Assembly: GCA_016871195.1 (NCBI GenBank)
Contig: VFZN01000004.1
Location: 174,556-238,555, forward strand
Source of the DNA: Acidobacteriota bacterium
GTDB lineage: Bacteria; Acidobacteriota; Vicinamibacteria; Vicinamibacterales; UBA2999
Direction: 5' to 3'
DNA: 64,000 bases
In this document: positions 17,225 through 25,700 of the stretch, in pieces
Layout: each line of letters opens with the position of its first letter
Numbering within the stretch: position 1 is the first letter of the stretch
Position numbers and translations under genes: made by a program
The notes under the pieces: generated by a model
The model's database searches: none
Told to the model about the DNA's origin: nothing
Seen by the model: the letters and a program-made list of their open reading frames with translations, nothing else

Positions 17225-19030
17225 GTGCCGTTTCTCTCCCTCGGGCTCTCGCCCATTGTCTGTAAACCCCTGTCCACGCTCGGCTATACCCAGCCGACCC
17301 CCGTGCAGCAGCAGGCCATTCCGATTGTGCTGTCGGGACGTGACCTGCTCGCGCGTGCCCAGACCGGCACCGGCAAAACGGCGGCCTTCGGCCTGCCGAT
17401 GATCGACCGGCTGCGTGTCGTCGGCGGCGTACCCGCCGGACCGCGCCTGCCGCGCGCCCTGGTGCTGGTGCCCACCCGCGAACTGGCCCTGCAGGTGAAG
17501 CAGTCGCTGGCCACCTACAGCGTGCCGGCCAACCTGCGCGTTGCCGTCGTGTTCGGCGGTGTGTCGTTCCATGCCCAGCGCCAGGAACTGCGCCGCGGCA
17601 CGGACATCATCGTGGCCACGCCGGGACGGTTGATCGACCATCTCGATCAGGGCACCGTGCAACTGGCCAGCATCCGGGTGCTCGTGCTCGACGAGGCGGA
17701 CCGCATGCTCGACATGGGGTTCCTGCCGCCGCTGCGCCGCATTCTGACCGAACTGCCAGCCGAACGGCAGACGCTCTTGTTCTCGGCGACGTTGCCTCCG
17801 GAAGTGACGCGACTGGCGAAGGAATTCACGCACGATCCCGCCAGAGTCGATGTCTCCGAGGGCCAGGTGATGGCGCAGACCGTCACCCATCAGGGGATTC
17901 CGACCGTGCCCGAGCAGAAGGGGGCGCTGCTGACCCACCTGCTGACCAACCCGCCGGTGTCGCAGGCCCTGGTCTTCTGCCGAACCAAGCACGGGGCCAA
18001 CCGCGTGGGCCAGTATCTCGAGCGGGCTGGTGTGGCGACGGCCGTCATTCATGGGAACAAGACTCAGTCGGCCCGGGTCAAGGCGCTCGAGGAATTCAAG
18101 CGCGGACGCGTGGCGGTGCTGGTGGCGACCGACATTGCGGCCCGCGGACTCGACATCGCGCAGCTGCCGCTGGTGGTCAACTTCGACCTGCCGCTGGTAG
18201 CGGAAGACTACATTCACCGTGCCGGTCGCACGGGTCGCGCCGGGCATCCCGGACGTGCCGTGTCGCTCGTGACGGCCGAGGAAGCGCCGCTGATGCGCGC
18301 GATTCAGCGGCTGCTGCCGGAACCGGTCGAGAAGATCACCCTTGACGGAGTGACAGCGACGGCCGCTTCGGAAGAGGCGCTGCCGGAACCCGATCGCCGT
18401 CATCAGGGCCTGCCCGGACATCCGCGCGGACCGCGTCCGCAGCGTCGGCCTGCGCCAGCCGCACGCGCCGAGGGAGGAGCATCGTCGTTCGACCGCGATG
18501 ACCATCCGCGGCCCGCCGCTGCACCGCGCTCAGCCGGTGGTGGCTCGGGGCAGGGGCCTCGTCCGCACGGAGCGGGGGCAGGCAAGTCGTCCCGGCCGAT
18601 GGGCGGACACAGCTCGCGTCCTCCCTCAGGATTCACGCCGCGTCCCCACGGGGGCGGTCAGGGCCACGCGCCGCGCGCCGCGTTCGGCCATGACTCGCGG
18701 CAGGGCGCAGGGCAGGGCCCGCGAGGAGCGTCTGGCTTCGGAGGGCGCCAGGGGGCGTCGTACGGGGCGAGACCCCAGGGGGCTGGTGGAGGCTACGGAT
18801 CGCGTCCGGCGTCGGGGTTCACCTCGCGTCCGGGGGGCGGCCAGGGGCGCCCCTTCGGGGCTGGCGCGGACCGTCGCTGGGCACCCGCAGCCAGCGGACG
18901 TCCTCAGGGTGCAGGACAGCGGACATTCACACGCGATGGGGGACGCCCCGGGCCTGGCGGCGGTGCTACCCGCACGGGCGGCCACCGGCCGGGCGGCGGC
19001 CCTCGGCGCGAGCGGCAGACTCGCTCATAA
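17225..19030 (+). CDS. rhlE: DEAD-box RNA helicase, RhlE type, with long disordered tail
   Basis: ATP-dependent RNA helicase acting on structured RNA (ribosome assembly, mRNA decay or cold adaptation). All core motifs are visible: the Q motif near residues 20-28, motif I QTGTGKT (Lys51), PTRELAL, TPGRLID, DEAD at 156-159, SAT at 187-189, VATDIAARGLD and HRAGRTGR at 331-338. The core ends near residue 370; the remaining roughly 230 residues are Gly/Arg/Pro-rich (PRPHGGGQ, GFGGRQGAS and similar), an RNA-binding disordered tail. GTG 17225 is preferred: it has GGAG nine bases upstream and gives the RhlE-like start (V/M)PFLSLGLSP. ATG 17210 is the alternative. The 3' end overlaps the convergent thermonuclease gene by 65 bases. 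Confidence 0.93.
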   Translation: MPFLSLGLSPIVCKPLSTLGYTQPTPVQQQAIPIVLSGRDLLARAQTGTGKTAAFGLPMIDRLRVVGGVPAGPRLPRALVLVPTRELALQVKQSLATYSVPANLRVAVVFGGVSFHAQRQELRRGTDIIVATPGRLIDHLDQGTVQLASIRVLVLDEADRMLDMGFLPPLRRILTELPAERQTLLFSATLPPEVTRLAKEFTHDPARVDVSEGQVMAQTVTHQGIPTVPEQKGALLTHLLTNPPVSQALVFCRTKHGANRVGQYLERAGVATAVIHGNKTQSARVKALEEFKRGRVAVLVATDIAARGLDIAQLPLVVNFDLPLVAEDYIHRAGRTGRAGHPGRAVSLVTAEEAPLMRAIQRLLPEPVEKITLDGVTATAASEEALPEPDRRHQGLPGHPRGPRPQRRPAPAARAEGGASSFDRDDHPRPAAAPRSAGGGSGQGPRPHGAGAGKSSRPMGGHSSRPPSGFTPRPHGGGQGHAPRAAFGHDSRQGAGQGPRGASGFGGRQGASYGARPQGAGGGYGSRPASGFTSRPGGGQGRPFGAGADRRWAPAASGRPQGAGQRTFTRDGGRPGPGGGATRTGGHRPGGGPRRERQTRS

Positions 19031-19619
19031 ACGCGCCCCGTTTGGTGTTGCCGTAGTAGCGGGTGCCTTCGCAGTGATACACCCCTGACGATGTGTTGAC
19101 CCACACGCGGGCTGTCGACGGTCGCGTCTGCACGGCGGCGGCCGAGAGTGTGGTGTCTCCGGCGCTGTCACTCCACAGGCCGCGCTCGGCGGCGCGGGCT
19201 TCACGTTCAGCGGCGCGGAACCGTGACATTTCCCGGAAGGGATACTTCACATAGGCGTGCGCGTAGCCCTGCCGCACCATCTCGAGATTCACGAAGGTGC
19301 CGTCGGTCAGATACAGGTAGGCGAGCGTCCGGTTGTATTTGTCCGAGCGGTCCTGATCGTACTCGACCACCACATCGCGTCCAGCGATCATGGCGCGCAG
19401 CGCCGCGGAGGCTTCCTTCCCGAAGCGCTCGACGGGCTTTCGTGGATCGACGGTCTCAGGGGTATCGATGCCGATGAGACGTACGGTGCCGAGCCCGCGC
19501 AGGACGACGGTGTCGCCGTCGACGACGCGCGAGACGCGGTAGACTGACTGGGCGAGTGCGGGCGCCGACAGTGCGACGAGCAGCAGGCCCGAGGCAAGCA
19601 CCTGCAGAAACTTCCGCAT
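18966..19619 (-). CDS. exported thermonuclease-like (SNase) protein
   Basis: Staphylococcal-nuclease-fold enzyme, 217 aa, with a signal peptide (residues 1-24, ALAQS). The catalytic set is present: Asp34 in VDGDTV, Arg47, Asp52 and Glu55 in VRLIGIDTPET, and Arg97 in YNRTLAY. It should cleave DNA or RNA with calcium, outside the cytoplasm. The C-terminal part (VYHCEGTRYYGNTKRGAFM) is a small Cys-containing module often found at the end of such proteins. The final 65 bases are antisense to the 3' end of the helicase gene. Confidence 0.88.
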   Translation of the reverse strand: MRKFLQVLASGLLLVALSAPALAQSVYRVSRVVDGDTVVLRGLGTVRLIGIDTPETVDPRKPVERFGKEASAALRAMIAGRDVVVEYDQDRSDKYNRTLAYLYLTDGTFVNLEMVRQGYAHAYVKYPFREMSRFRAAEREARAAERGLWSDSAGDTTLSAAAVQTRPSTARVWVNTSSGVYHCEGTRYYGNTKRGAFMSESAARAEGRRPAGGRPCG

Positions 19620-19732
19620 ACAGGCAGAATATGCGCTCGTCGTCCGGGGCGACAAGAGTACTTTGGGCAGTTGCAAAGGAGGATTGCAGTTTTTCGGGCC
19701 TTTGCCGATTGTCCGATGGGGAAAACTGTGTG

Positions 19733-22075
19733 ATGCCGATGATGCGGTCAGTGCGATGGGTAGTGGTGCTGCTGACGCTGGTGGTGTGCTGCGGCCGGGC
19801 CGGGGAGGCATCGGCGCAGACGGCCCCCGGAGCGCCGGGGAGCCTCGCGGTGCAGGTCAGCGGCTATGAGGCCCTGTTCTTCTGGACGGCGCCCTCAACA
19901 GGCGCTGTTACCGGCTATGCCCTGCGGGCCCGCCTCACGTCGGGAGGTCCGATGGTCGCCGAACTGCCGGTTGGGCTCGGGACCTCGACGCGCGTCACTG
20001 GTCCGCAAGGCGTCTTCCTGGTGTCGGTGGTGGCCCTGACCGGATCGACGGCCGGTAGCGAGTCGGCGGCCGTCAGTGTGTCGCTGCCGCAGGCGGTGAT
20101 TCGCCCGGGCCCGCCGCAGACCCTGTCCCGCACCGTGACGGGGACGTCGGTGGCCTTCGCGTGGTCACCGCCTGCCGCCGGGGGGACGCCCGCGTCCTAT
20201 CTGCTGATGGCCTCGGCGACACCGGGCGGGGGCGCGCTGGCGTCGGTGCCCATTGCCTCGGGGCTGACCTTCAACATTTCCTCGGTGCCCGTCGGGACGT
20301 ATTTCGTCAGGCTCGTGGCCGTCAATAGTGCGGGCTCCAGTGACCCGTCCAACGAGGTGCGCGTCGATGTGGCGGGGCCGTCCGCGCCCGGAACCCCGGC
20401 GTTGCAGGCGGCCGGCGTCGGACAGTCGAACGTGCGCTTTGCGTGGACGCCCTCCGGCACCGCCGCGACCGGATACGTGCTGGCGGCAGCGCTGACGCCG
20501 GGAGGGGCCACCATCGCCGAACTGCCGACGACCGATACCGCCTTTACCGTGACGAACGTTCCCAACGGCACCTACTACGTGCGGGTGCGCGCGCAGAATG
20601 CCGGCGGCACCAGTGGCTGGTCGAACGAGGTACCCGTCGTGGTGCCGAGCCCCGCCATTCCTGTGACCGTGGCGGCCCACGGGACCCAGACCGTGGGCAC
20701 GGGCAGCGTGGCCTCATCGAGCAAGCTGGCGGTGTCGTGGACCGCGCTCTCCGGGCCGGTCGACCACTACGAGATTGATGCGACCGACGCCGTGGCGGGG
20801 GTCACGTCGACCACGACCGTGGCGGCCCCGGCGACCGCGACCACGCTGACGCTGCTGAAGGCACAGACCACCTACACGGTGGCCGTGCGGGCGTGTCGTG
20901 ACAGCGCCTGTCAGGTGGCGGCCCGCGGCACCGGCACCGGGGCGACCGACAAGGAATACTGGCGCATGCATGGAACAGGCGCGTCGACGAGCGGCCTGAC
21001 TCAGCCGGTGAGCGACGGCAATGCGCGCCTCAGTGCGACCCGATTCGGCGAGGCCGGGGTGAGCACGGGACGCATTCAGCTCTATTACGGTCCGCGCGGG
21101 TTCAACGGCCTGGCCGTGGCCACTGCGTCACAGGCCGCCGATGCGGCGCTGCCCGCCAGTTACCTGACCTTCACCAGCCGGGTGAACGTGAGCGGATTGC
21201 AGTCGCCCTCACCGGCTGCGACGCTGATTTCGCAGGTGGCCACCGGGCAGGGGGTGCCGCTCACCGAGGCGATGGGGGGGCGGGTGCGGCTGTTCTTCGA
21301 GGCGCAGGGCGCCGACGGCAAGACCCGCATCTTTTCGATCGACAGCACGGACAGCTATGCGGGGCTCGACTTCAACGGCGATGCCAGCCGGACCCTCTGC
21401 TCGACGGCGGCCGAGTACGGCACGGGCGGGTCGTGCGAACCGACCGTGGTGATTGGTGTGCAGGGGGACGCGGTGGAACCGAACCAGCGGTTCACGAACG
21501 TCCGTCAGCACAAGGTGGCCTGGCCGTCGATGACCTCGCCGCACTGGGATGGGGCGGCGGGCACCTTCATGGTGTTCACGACCGACTCGATCACCGGGTG
21601 CAGCAGTTCGCCGATGAATCATGGCTATGCAGTCTGGAGTGGCAACCGGTGGGTCGTGCAGTACGCCTCCTCGGGATGTCCGCGCCTCTTCACGAGCGCG
21701 CAGGCCGCACTGCCGATGCACATCACCGGGCACCGCTACAAGATGTACTACGGCGATCCGTCAGTCACGACGGGGAAGAATACCGGCTCGGGACTGCCGT
21801 GGCTGGGGCCGAAGAAGCTGATCTACGCCGACCCGGCTCTGAGCGGTTCAGGCAGCCAGGCGGACTTTGACGACTGGGAACTGCAGAGTGCGGCGCGCGA
21901 TGTGGTCTTCCTGTGGCCGGATGGCAGCGTGTTCAATGACACCGCCGAGGGCTACATCGACGATTACCATTTCCTCGCGCCGACCGGTTCGCTCGACCTG
22001 CAGGTGATGTATCTGTCGATCACCGACGGCACGGTCGTACCGTTCGCGGCGACGGCCACGCTGGTCAACCCGTAA
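19733..22075 (+). CDS. secreted fibronectin type III repeat protein with unknown C-terminal domain
   Basis: A 780-aa secreted protein. The leader (MPMMRSVRWVVVLLTLVVCC) is followed by three clear FN3 domains, about residues 30-120, 120-215 and 215-305. Each shows the FN3 pattern: strand, FxW(T/S)P, YxLxA and TYxVRVxAxN. A divergent fourth copy lies at about 310-400. The remaining 380 residues begin at EYWRMHG and contain YYGPRGFNG, DSTDSYAGLDFNGD, SPHWDGAAGTFMVFTT, GYAVWSGNRWVVQYAS and FDDWELQSAARDVVFLWPDG; they look beta-rich and aromatic, resembling a carbohydrate-binding or propeller fold, but I do not recognise the family. GGGGAAA precedes ATG 19733. A surface or secreted polysaccharide-related role is possible. 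Confidence 0.75.
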   Translation: MPMMRSVRWVVVLLTLVVCCGRAGEASAQTAPGAPGSLAVQVSGYEALFFWTAPSTGAVTGYALRARLTSGGPMVAELPVGLGTSTRVTGPQGVFLVSVVALTGSTAGSESAAVSVSLPQAVIRPGPPQTLSRTVTGTSVAFAWSPPAAGGTPASYLLMASATPGGGALASVPIASGLTFNISSVPVGTYFVRLVAVNSAGSSDPSNEVRVDVAGPSAPGTPALQAAGVGQSNVRFAWTPSGTAATGYVLAAALTPGGATIAELPTTDTAFTVTNVPNGTYYVRVRAQNAGGTSGWSNEVPVVVPSPAIPVTVAAHGTQTVGTGSVASSSKLAVSWTALSGPVDHYEIDATDAVAGVTSTTTVAAPATATTLTLLKAQTTYTVAVRACRDSACQVAARGTGTGATDKEYWRMHGTGASTSGLTQPVSDGNARLSATRFGEAGVSTGRIQLYYGPRGFNGLAVATASQAADAALPASYLTFTSRVNVSGLQSPSPAATLISQVATGQGVPLTEAMGGRVRLFFEAQGADGKTRIFSIDSTDSYAGLDFNGDASRTLCSTAAEYGTGGSCEPTVVIGVQGDAVEPNQRFTNVRQHKVAWPSMTSPHWDGAAGTFMVFTTDSITGCSSSPMNHGYAVWSGNRWVVQYASSGCPRLFTSAQAALPMHITGHRYKMYYGDPSVTTGKNTGSGLPWLGPKKLIYADPALSGSGSQADFDDWELQSAARDVVFLWPDGSVFNDTAEGYIDDYHFLAPTGSLDLQVMYLSITDGTVVPFAATATLVNP

Positions 22076-22089
22076 CCGCCAGATCGCGG

Positions 22090-22536
22090 TCAGCGCGATT
22101 CGACGGCGCGGTTGTCGACGACCCAGGCCCTCACGGTTTCGGCCTTGGTCGCAGCGTTGCCGTTCCAGTTGCCGTACATCCCGCCGCCCGGCCGGGTTTC
22201 TCTGACGAGCGTGCTGTTGGCACTGCCGGCGACGACGGCCCGCATCACGCTGGCGTAGGAGGTGACCGAAAAGTTGCCCTCGGGCCGCGAGCCGGAATGG
22301 CAGCGGGCGCAGTCGGCCTGAAGAATCGGGCTGACGTCCTGATTGAAGGACACGGTGGTGGTTGACGTGCCGCCACCCGAAGTCGGGGGAGGCGTTGTGG
22401 TGCTGGGGGCCGTCGTGCTGGGCGAGGTCGGGGTCGACGAGGAGCCGCCACCGCCGCAGCCCGCGAGGGCGAGCGTGAGAGCGACGGTGACCACCAGCGT
22501 CGGAACGGACACGCGAGAGGACAGAGGGGCAATCAT
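22090..22536 (-). CDS. lipoprotein with single cytochrome c-like heme motif
   Basis: A 148-aa lipoprotein: LALAGC lipobox at about residue 27, then a Gly/Ser/Thr/Pro linker of about 35 residues, then a domain beginning VSFNQDVSPILQADCARCHSG. CARCH is a CxxCH heme c attachment motif, and the opening VSPILQ resembles the cytochrome-like domains common in Planctomycetes and Acidobacteria. A methionine in GGMYGNW could be the distal ligand. It is anchored in the outer or inner membrane facing the periplasm. It ends 14 bases from the convergent FN3 gene, with a small stem (ATCGCG / CGCGAT, 22083-22099) at the junction. Confidence 0.75.
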   Translation of the reverse strand: MIAPLSSRVSVPTLVVTVALTLALAGCGGGGSSSTPTSPSTTAPSTTTPPPTSGGGTSTTTVSFNQDVSPILQADCARCHSGSRPEGNFSVTSYASVMRAVVAGSANSTLVRETRPGGGMYGNWNGNAATKAETVRAWVVDNRAVESR

Positions 22537-22568
22537 GACTGCTCCATTATGCAGGACTGATGCCTGCG

Positions 22569-23666
22569 CTATTTCAGCGAGGCCACTTCGATCGCGGCCA
22601 GCAGCCCCATGGCACCGCCGCGGTCGTCGGCTCCCGGCGAAATCGGCCGGTTAAGGTAGTACTCGAGCGTCGGTTCCGACCCTGTGCCGCTGCACACGTC
22701 GCGCGTCACCCCGTCGTCTGTGACCCGTGCGGCCACGGCCCGCCAGCCCCGATCGAGCACCGGCTGATAGGTGGCCCTGTCGAGCCAGCCCCGGCTGATG
22801 CCGCGCGCCAGAGCGGCCACGGTCATGGCCGTCACCGTGAATTCCTTGTAGCTCGAGGGCACGTCGACGACCTGATGCCACATGCCTTCCGCATCCTGAT
22901 GCCGTGCCAGTGCGGCGACATGCTTCTGGAAAACCGCCAGGACCTTCGGCCGGTCTGGCCACGACTCCGGCATGTAGGTCAGCGCATCGAGCAGGCCCAG
23001 GAGCGCGAACCCGTTGCCGCGCCCCCAGGCATGCGGGCCGAGGCGGCTGTGTACGAACAGGCCATCGGGCCGCTGCAACTGCTCGCTGTAGCTCAGCAGC
23101 AGCCGACTGACCGCCGCCGCATATCTCGGATCGCGTGAGGTGGCCGCGACGCGTGCCAGCACCGACGTGGCCATGAACATGTCATCGGTCCACTGCCGGG
23201 CGAATCGCACGGGCCCCGCGTCGCCCTCCGGGGCCAGGATGAAGTCAGCGGCCTTTGCGGCAAGTGCGGCCGCCCCGGGCATTGCGTCGAGCACCGCGGC
23301 GTCGGCGAAGGCCTGATGACCCGCGAGACTCGTCAGCAGCCAGGGCTCGGCGATGGCGGCGGTGCGCCCGTCAAGAAAGGGCGCCATGTCGCGCCTCGGC
23401 TTGTCGCGCCAGCGCGCGTCACCGGTGAGTTGGGCGAGACGCAGCGACCCCGACCACGACAGCGCGGGGATATAACTCATGATGGGAGCCGAAGGGTAGC
23501 GAGCCGCGAGCCGGCGGGAGATGTCGAGCGGATCAGGTGGGGGCGTCGTCTGTGTGCCGGTCGACGCGCGCAGCGCGACGGCGCAGAGCAGCAGGCCAAG
23601 GACCCCGGCGAGTGGCATCACGCGACGCAGGGTACGGACCGGGGGCGCACAGCGGAGCAGCAGCAT
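22569..23666 (-). CDS. exported glycoside hydrolase family 88/105-like protein
   Basis: An (alpha/alpha)6-barrel hydrolase resembling unsaturated rhamnogalacturonyl or glucuronyl hydrolases (YteR type), which remove the unsaturated uronic residue left by polysaccharide lyases. Hallmarks are QWTDDMFMATSVLARV (candidate catalytic Asp) and HAWGRGNGFALLGLLDAL, the WxRGNG motif of the family. Length (365 aa) is normal. A hydrophobic leader near residues 17-35 suggests export. The start is uncertain: ATG 23666 or ATG 23618, neither with a good ribosome site. No lyase or pectin cluster lies nearby. Confidence 0.8.
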   Translation of the reverse strand: MLLLRCAPPVRTLRRVMPLAGVLGLLLCAVALRASTGTQTTPPPDPLDISRRLAARYPSAPIMSYIPALSWSGSLRLAQLTGDARWRDKPRRDMAPFLDGRTAAIAEPWLLTSLAGHQAFADAAVLDAMPGAAALAAKAADFILAPEGDAGPVRFARQWTDDMFMATSVLARVAATSRDPRYAAAVSRLLLSYSEQLQRPDGLFVHSRLGPHAWGRGNGFALLGLLDALTYMPESWPDRPKVLAVFQKHVAALARHQDAEGMWHQVVDVPSSYKEFTVTAMTVAALARGISRGWLDRATYQPVLDRGWRAVAARVTDDGVTRDVCSGTGSEPTLEYYLNRPISPGADDRGGAMGLLAAIEVASLK

Positions 23667-23717
23667 GCGCCGGATTGTATGGCAGCTCCCCGGGTTTCCT
23701 GCGATCATCCGTGCACG

Positions 23718-24140
23718 ATGTCTGCCGACGCGCCGTCACTCGATGCACTGGGTGAGGCCTTCACCACGCGCACACTGGCCCGGGCGCACTGGACCCACGA
23801 GGCCCATCTGCGTGTGGGGCTCTGGCATCTGGTGCAGTACGGCGAGGCCGAGGCCCTCGAACGTCTGCGTATCGGCATCTGCGCCCTCAATGACGCGCAC
23901 GGTGTGGTGAACAGCGAGCGATCGGGCTATCACGAAACCATCACGTGGGCGTTCCTGCGGTTGCTGGCCGATGTGCGACGGCAGCATCCGCCGTCAATGG
24001 CCCCAGACGCACTGGCGACGCTCGTCGTCGCAGCGCTCAGCGATCGCGCCGTGCTGCACCGCCATTACTCGCCGGAGCTGCTCGCCTCACCGCACGCCCG
24101 ACGAATGGTGATGGCCCCGGACCGCGCACCGCTGCCCTGA
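23718..24140 (+). CDS. small conserved-looking helical protein of unknown function
   Basis: A 140-aa cytoplasmic protein with no signal peptide. It appears all-alpha and carries ordered histidine motifs: WTHEAHLRVGLWHL, GYHETITWAFLRLL and VLHRHYSPELL. The spacing of His/Glu in THEAH and YHET suggests a metal or cofactor site (inference). It begins 51 bases from the divergent GH88/105 gene and converges on the MocR regulator. I do not recognise a named family. Confidence 0.6.
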   Translation: MSADAPSLDALGEAFTTRTLARAHWTHEAHLRVGLWHLVQYGEAEALERLRIGICALNDAHGVVNSERSGYHETITWAFLRLLADVRRQHPPSMAPDALATLVVAALSDRAVLHRHYSPELLASPHARRMVMAPDRAPLP

Positions 24141-24183
24141 CAGCGTCGCCTCCCGCATGCCCCATGTGCAGCCGAGACGACGG

Positions 24184-24196
24184 CCCTCCGCGAGGG
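24184..24196. terminator. short stem-loop between convergent genes
   Basis: CCCTC and GAGGG pair around CGC between the stops at 24140 and 24200. The stem is only 5 bp and has no T run, so function as a terminator is tentative. Confidence 0.3.
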
Positions 24197-24199
24197 GTG

Positions 24200-25633
24200 T
24201 CAGCGGCGTTTTCGCAACCGGCGCAGGAGGGATGCCAGCGTGTGCGTCGCCTCGGTCAGCTGCGCCGCCGATGCCGCACCGTAACCCAGCACCAGACCTG
24301 CCGGCTGACGACGGTGGCTGTAGGTGCTGAGGCCGCGCACCTCGAGCCGAGCCGCTTTGGCGGCGTCGACAGCGGCCGCCTCGCGGATGCCTGGGGCCAG
24401 CCAGGCCACGACGTGCAGGCCGGCCTCGGGCGCGAGCACCGAGAGCACATCGCCCGCGCTGGTCGTCAGGGCATGCAGCAGGGCCTCACGGCGCTCGGCA
24501 TAGAGCGCCCGCATGCGGCGCGCATGCCTGGCGAGGTGGCCCTCGGTCAGGGCATCGGCCAGCACGGCCTGATCGATGAGTGCGGCATGCCGATCACTGG
24601 CGATCTGCGCCTGCAGCACCGCATCGAGCACCCGGTGGGGTACCACGGCGTAGGCGATGCGGATTGCCGGCAGCAGGCGCTTGCTCATCGTGCCGATGTA
24701 GAGCACCCGGTCGTGGCGGTCGAGCCCCTGCAGCGAGGCCAGCGGTGGCCCCGCATGCCGGAACTCGGTGTCGTAGTCGTCTTCGAACACCCAGCGATCG
24801 GCCCCGGCGGCCCATTCGAGCAGGTCGACGCGGCGTGCCAGCGACATCGTCAGGCCCAGCGGGAACTGATGCGACGGCGTGACATACGCCCCTCGGGCGC
24901 GCGGCCAGCGTCGGCGGCCCTGCCTGATATCGAGTCCCTCGTGGTCCACGGGCACGGGACGCACCCGCAGCCCTTCCGAGGTCAGCAACTGAGCGGCGGG
25001 GGTGTAGCCCGGGTCTTCCATCCACACCTGATCGCGCGCTGCGAGGACGGCCTTGGCGGTGATGGCCAGGGCCGCGCGTGCCCCGGGGGCGATGATCACC
25101 TGCTCCCATGAGCATCTGACGGCCCGTGTATCGCGGAGGTGCTGTGCGAGTGCTTCGCGCAGCGGACGATAGCCCCCCGGACTGCCGTAGCCGAGCAGGG
25201 TCGGTGTGGCGGCGCGCCAGCGCCGACGGGTCAGTCGCGCCCACAGGTCGACGGGGAAGTCGTCGATGGCGGGCAGACCCAGGGCGAAGGCCCGCGGTCT
25301 GGCATGCCTCGCCTGGGGATGTGCCACTGTTGCGGCACGAGGCGACAGAGGCCCGGAGCGCGTGGTGACCACGCGGCAACCCGAGCCGCGGCGACAGTCG
25401 ACCAGCCCGTCTGACACCAGTCGATCGATGGCCTGCAGCACCGTATTGCGTGCGACGCCGATCGCTGCTGCGACCGCACGCGTCGAGGGCAGTCGCGCCC
25501 CGGCTGGCACGCGCCCCGAGAGCACCAGTGTGCGCAGCGTCGCATAGACCTGCTGGCTCCGCGGCGGGGCCCCTGGACCTGTCGTGACCGGCGGCAGATG
25601 CAGCAGGGGAAGACCCTGAGAACGGCGAGGCAT
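24200..25633 (-). CDS. MocR/PdxR-type regulator (GntR HTH + aminotransferase fold)
   Basis: A 477-aa PLP-dependent transcription factor. An N-terminal GntR winged helix (about residues 25-95: QQVYATLRTLVLSGRVPAGA, LPSTRAVAAAIGVARNTVLQ) is joined by a linker to a fold-type I aminotransferase domain. The domain includes AIAPGARAALAI-like cofactor-site residues, WVFEDDYDTEFRH and the PLP lysine in MSKRLLPAIRIAY. In this family PLP or an amine ligand modulates DNA binding, and catalysis is usually absent. It is divergent from a TauE/SafE transporter and a flavin split-barrel protein, separated by a 67-base region with AAGTGG repeats. These are its likely targets, along with itself. Confidence 0.93.
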   Translation of the reverse strand: MPRRSQGLPLLHLPPVTTGPGAPPRSQQVYATLRTLVLSGRVPAGARLPSTRAVAAAIGVARNTVLQAIDRLVSDGLVDCRRGSGCRVVTTRSGPLSPRAATVAHPQARHARPRAFALGLPAIDDFPVDLWARLTRRRWRAATPTLLGYGSPGGYRPLREALAQHLRDTRAVRCSWEQVIIAPGARAALAITAKAVLAARDQVWMEDPGYTPAAQLLTSEGLRVRPVPVDHEGLDIRQGRRRWPRARGAYVTPSHQFPLGLTMSLARRVDLLEWAAGADRWVFEDDYDTEFRHAGPPLASLQGLDRHDRVLYIGTMSKRLLPAIRIAYAVVPHRVLDAVLQAQIASDRHAALIDQAVLADALTEGHLARHARRMRALYAERREALLHALTTSAGDVLSVLAPEAGLHVVAWLAPGIREAAAVDAAKAARLEVRGLSTYSHRRQPAGLVLGYGAASAAQLTEATHTLASLLRRLRKRR

Positions 25634-25682
25634 AAGTGGCTTAGTGAAATGCTAGCAAAGTGGTCTATATGCTGCGCCACTT
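25634..25682. promoter_or_regulatory. candidate MocR operator: AAGTGG direct repeats plus inverted copy
   Basis: AAGTGGCTTA (25634-25643) and AAGTGGTCTA (25658-25667) are direct repeats 24 bp apart. A reverse-oriented CCACTT lies at 25677-25682. AAGTGGTCTA matches, to my recollection, the motif reported for PdxR-like MocR regulators, which often bind direct plus inverted half-sites. The three copies fill the divergent promoter, so both directions should be affected. Confidence 0.65.
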
Positions 25683-25700
25683 TTCGGTCAGGATGTGCGG

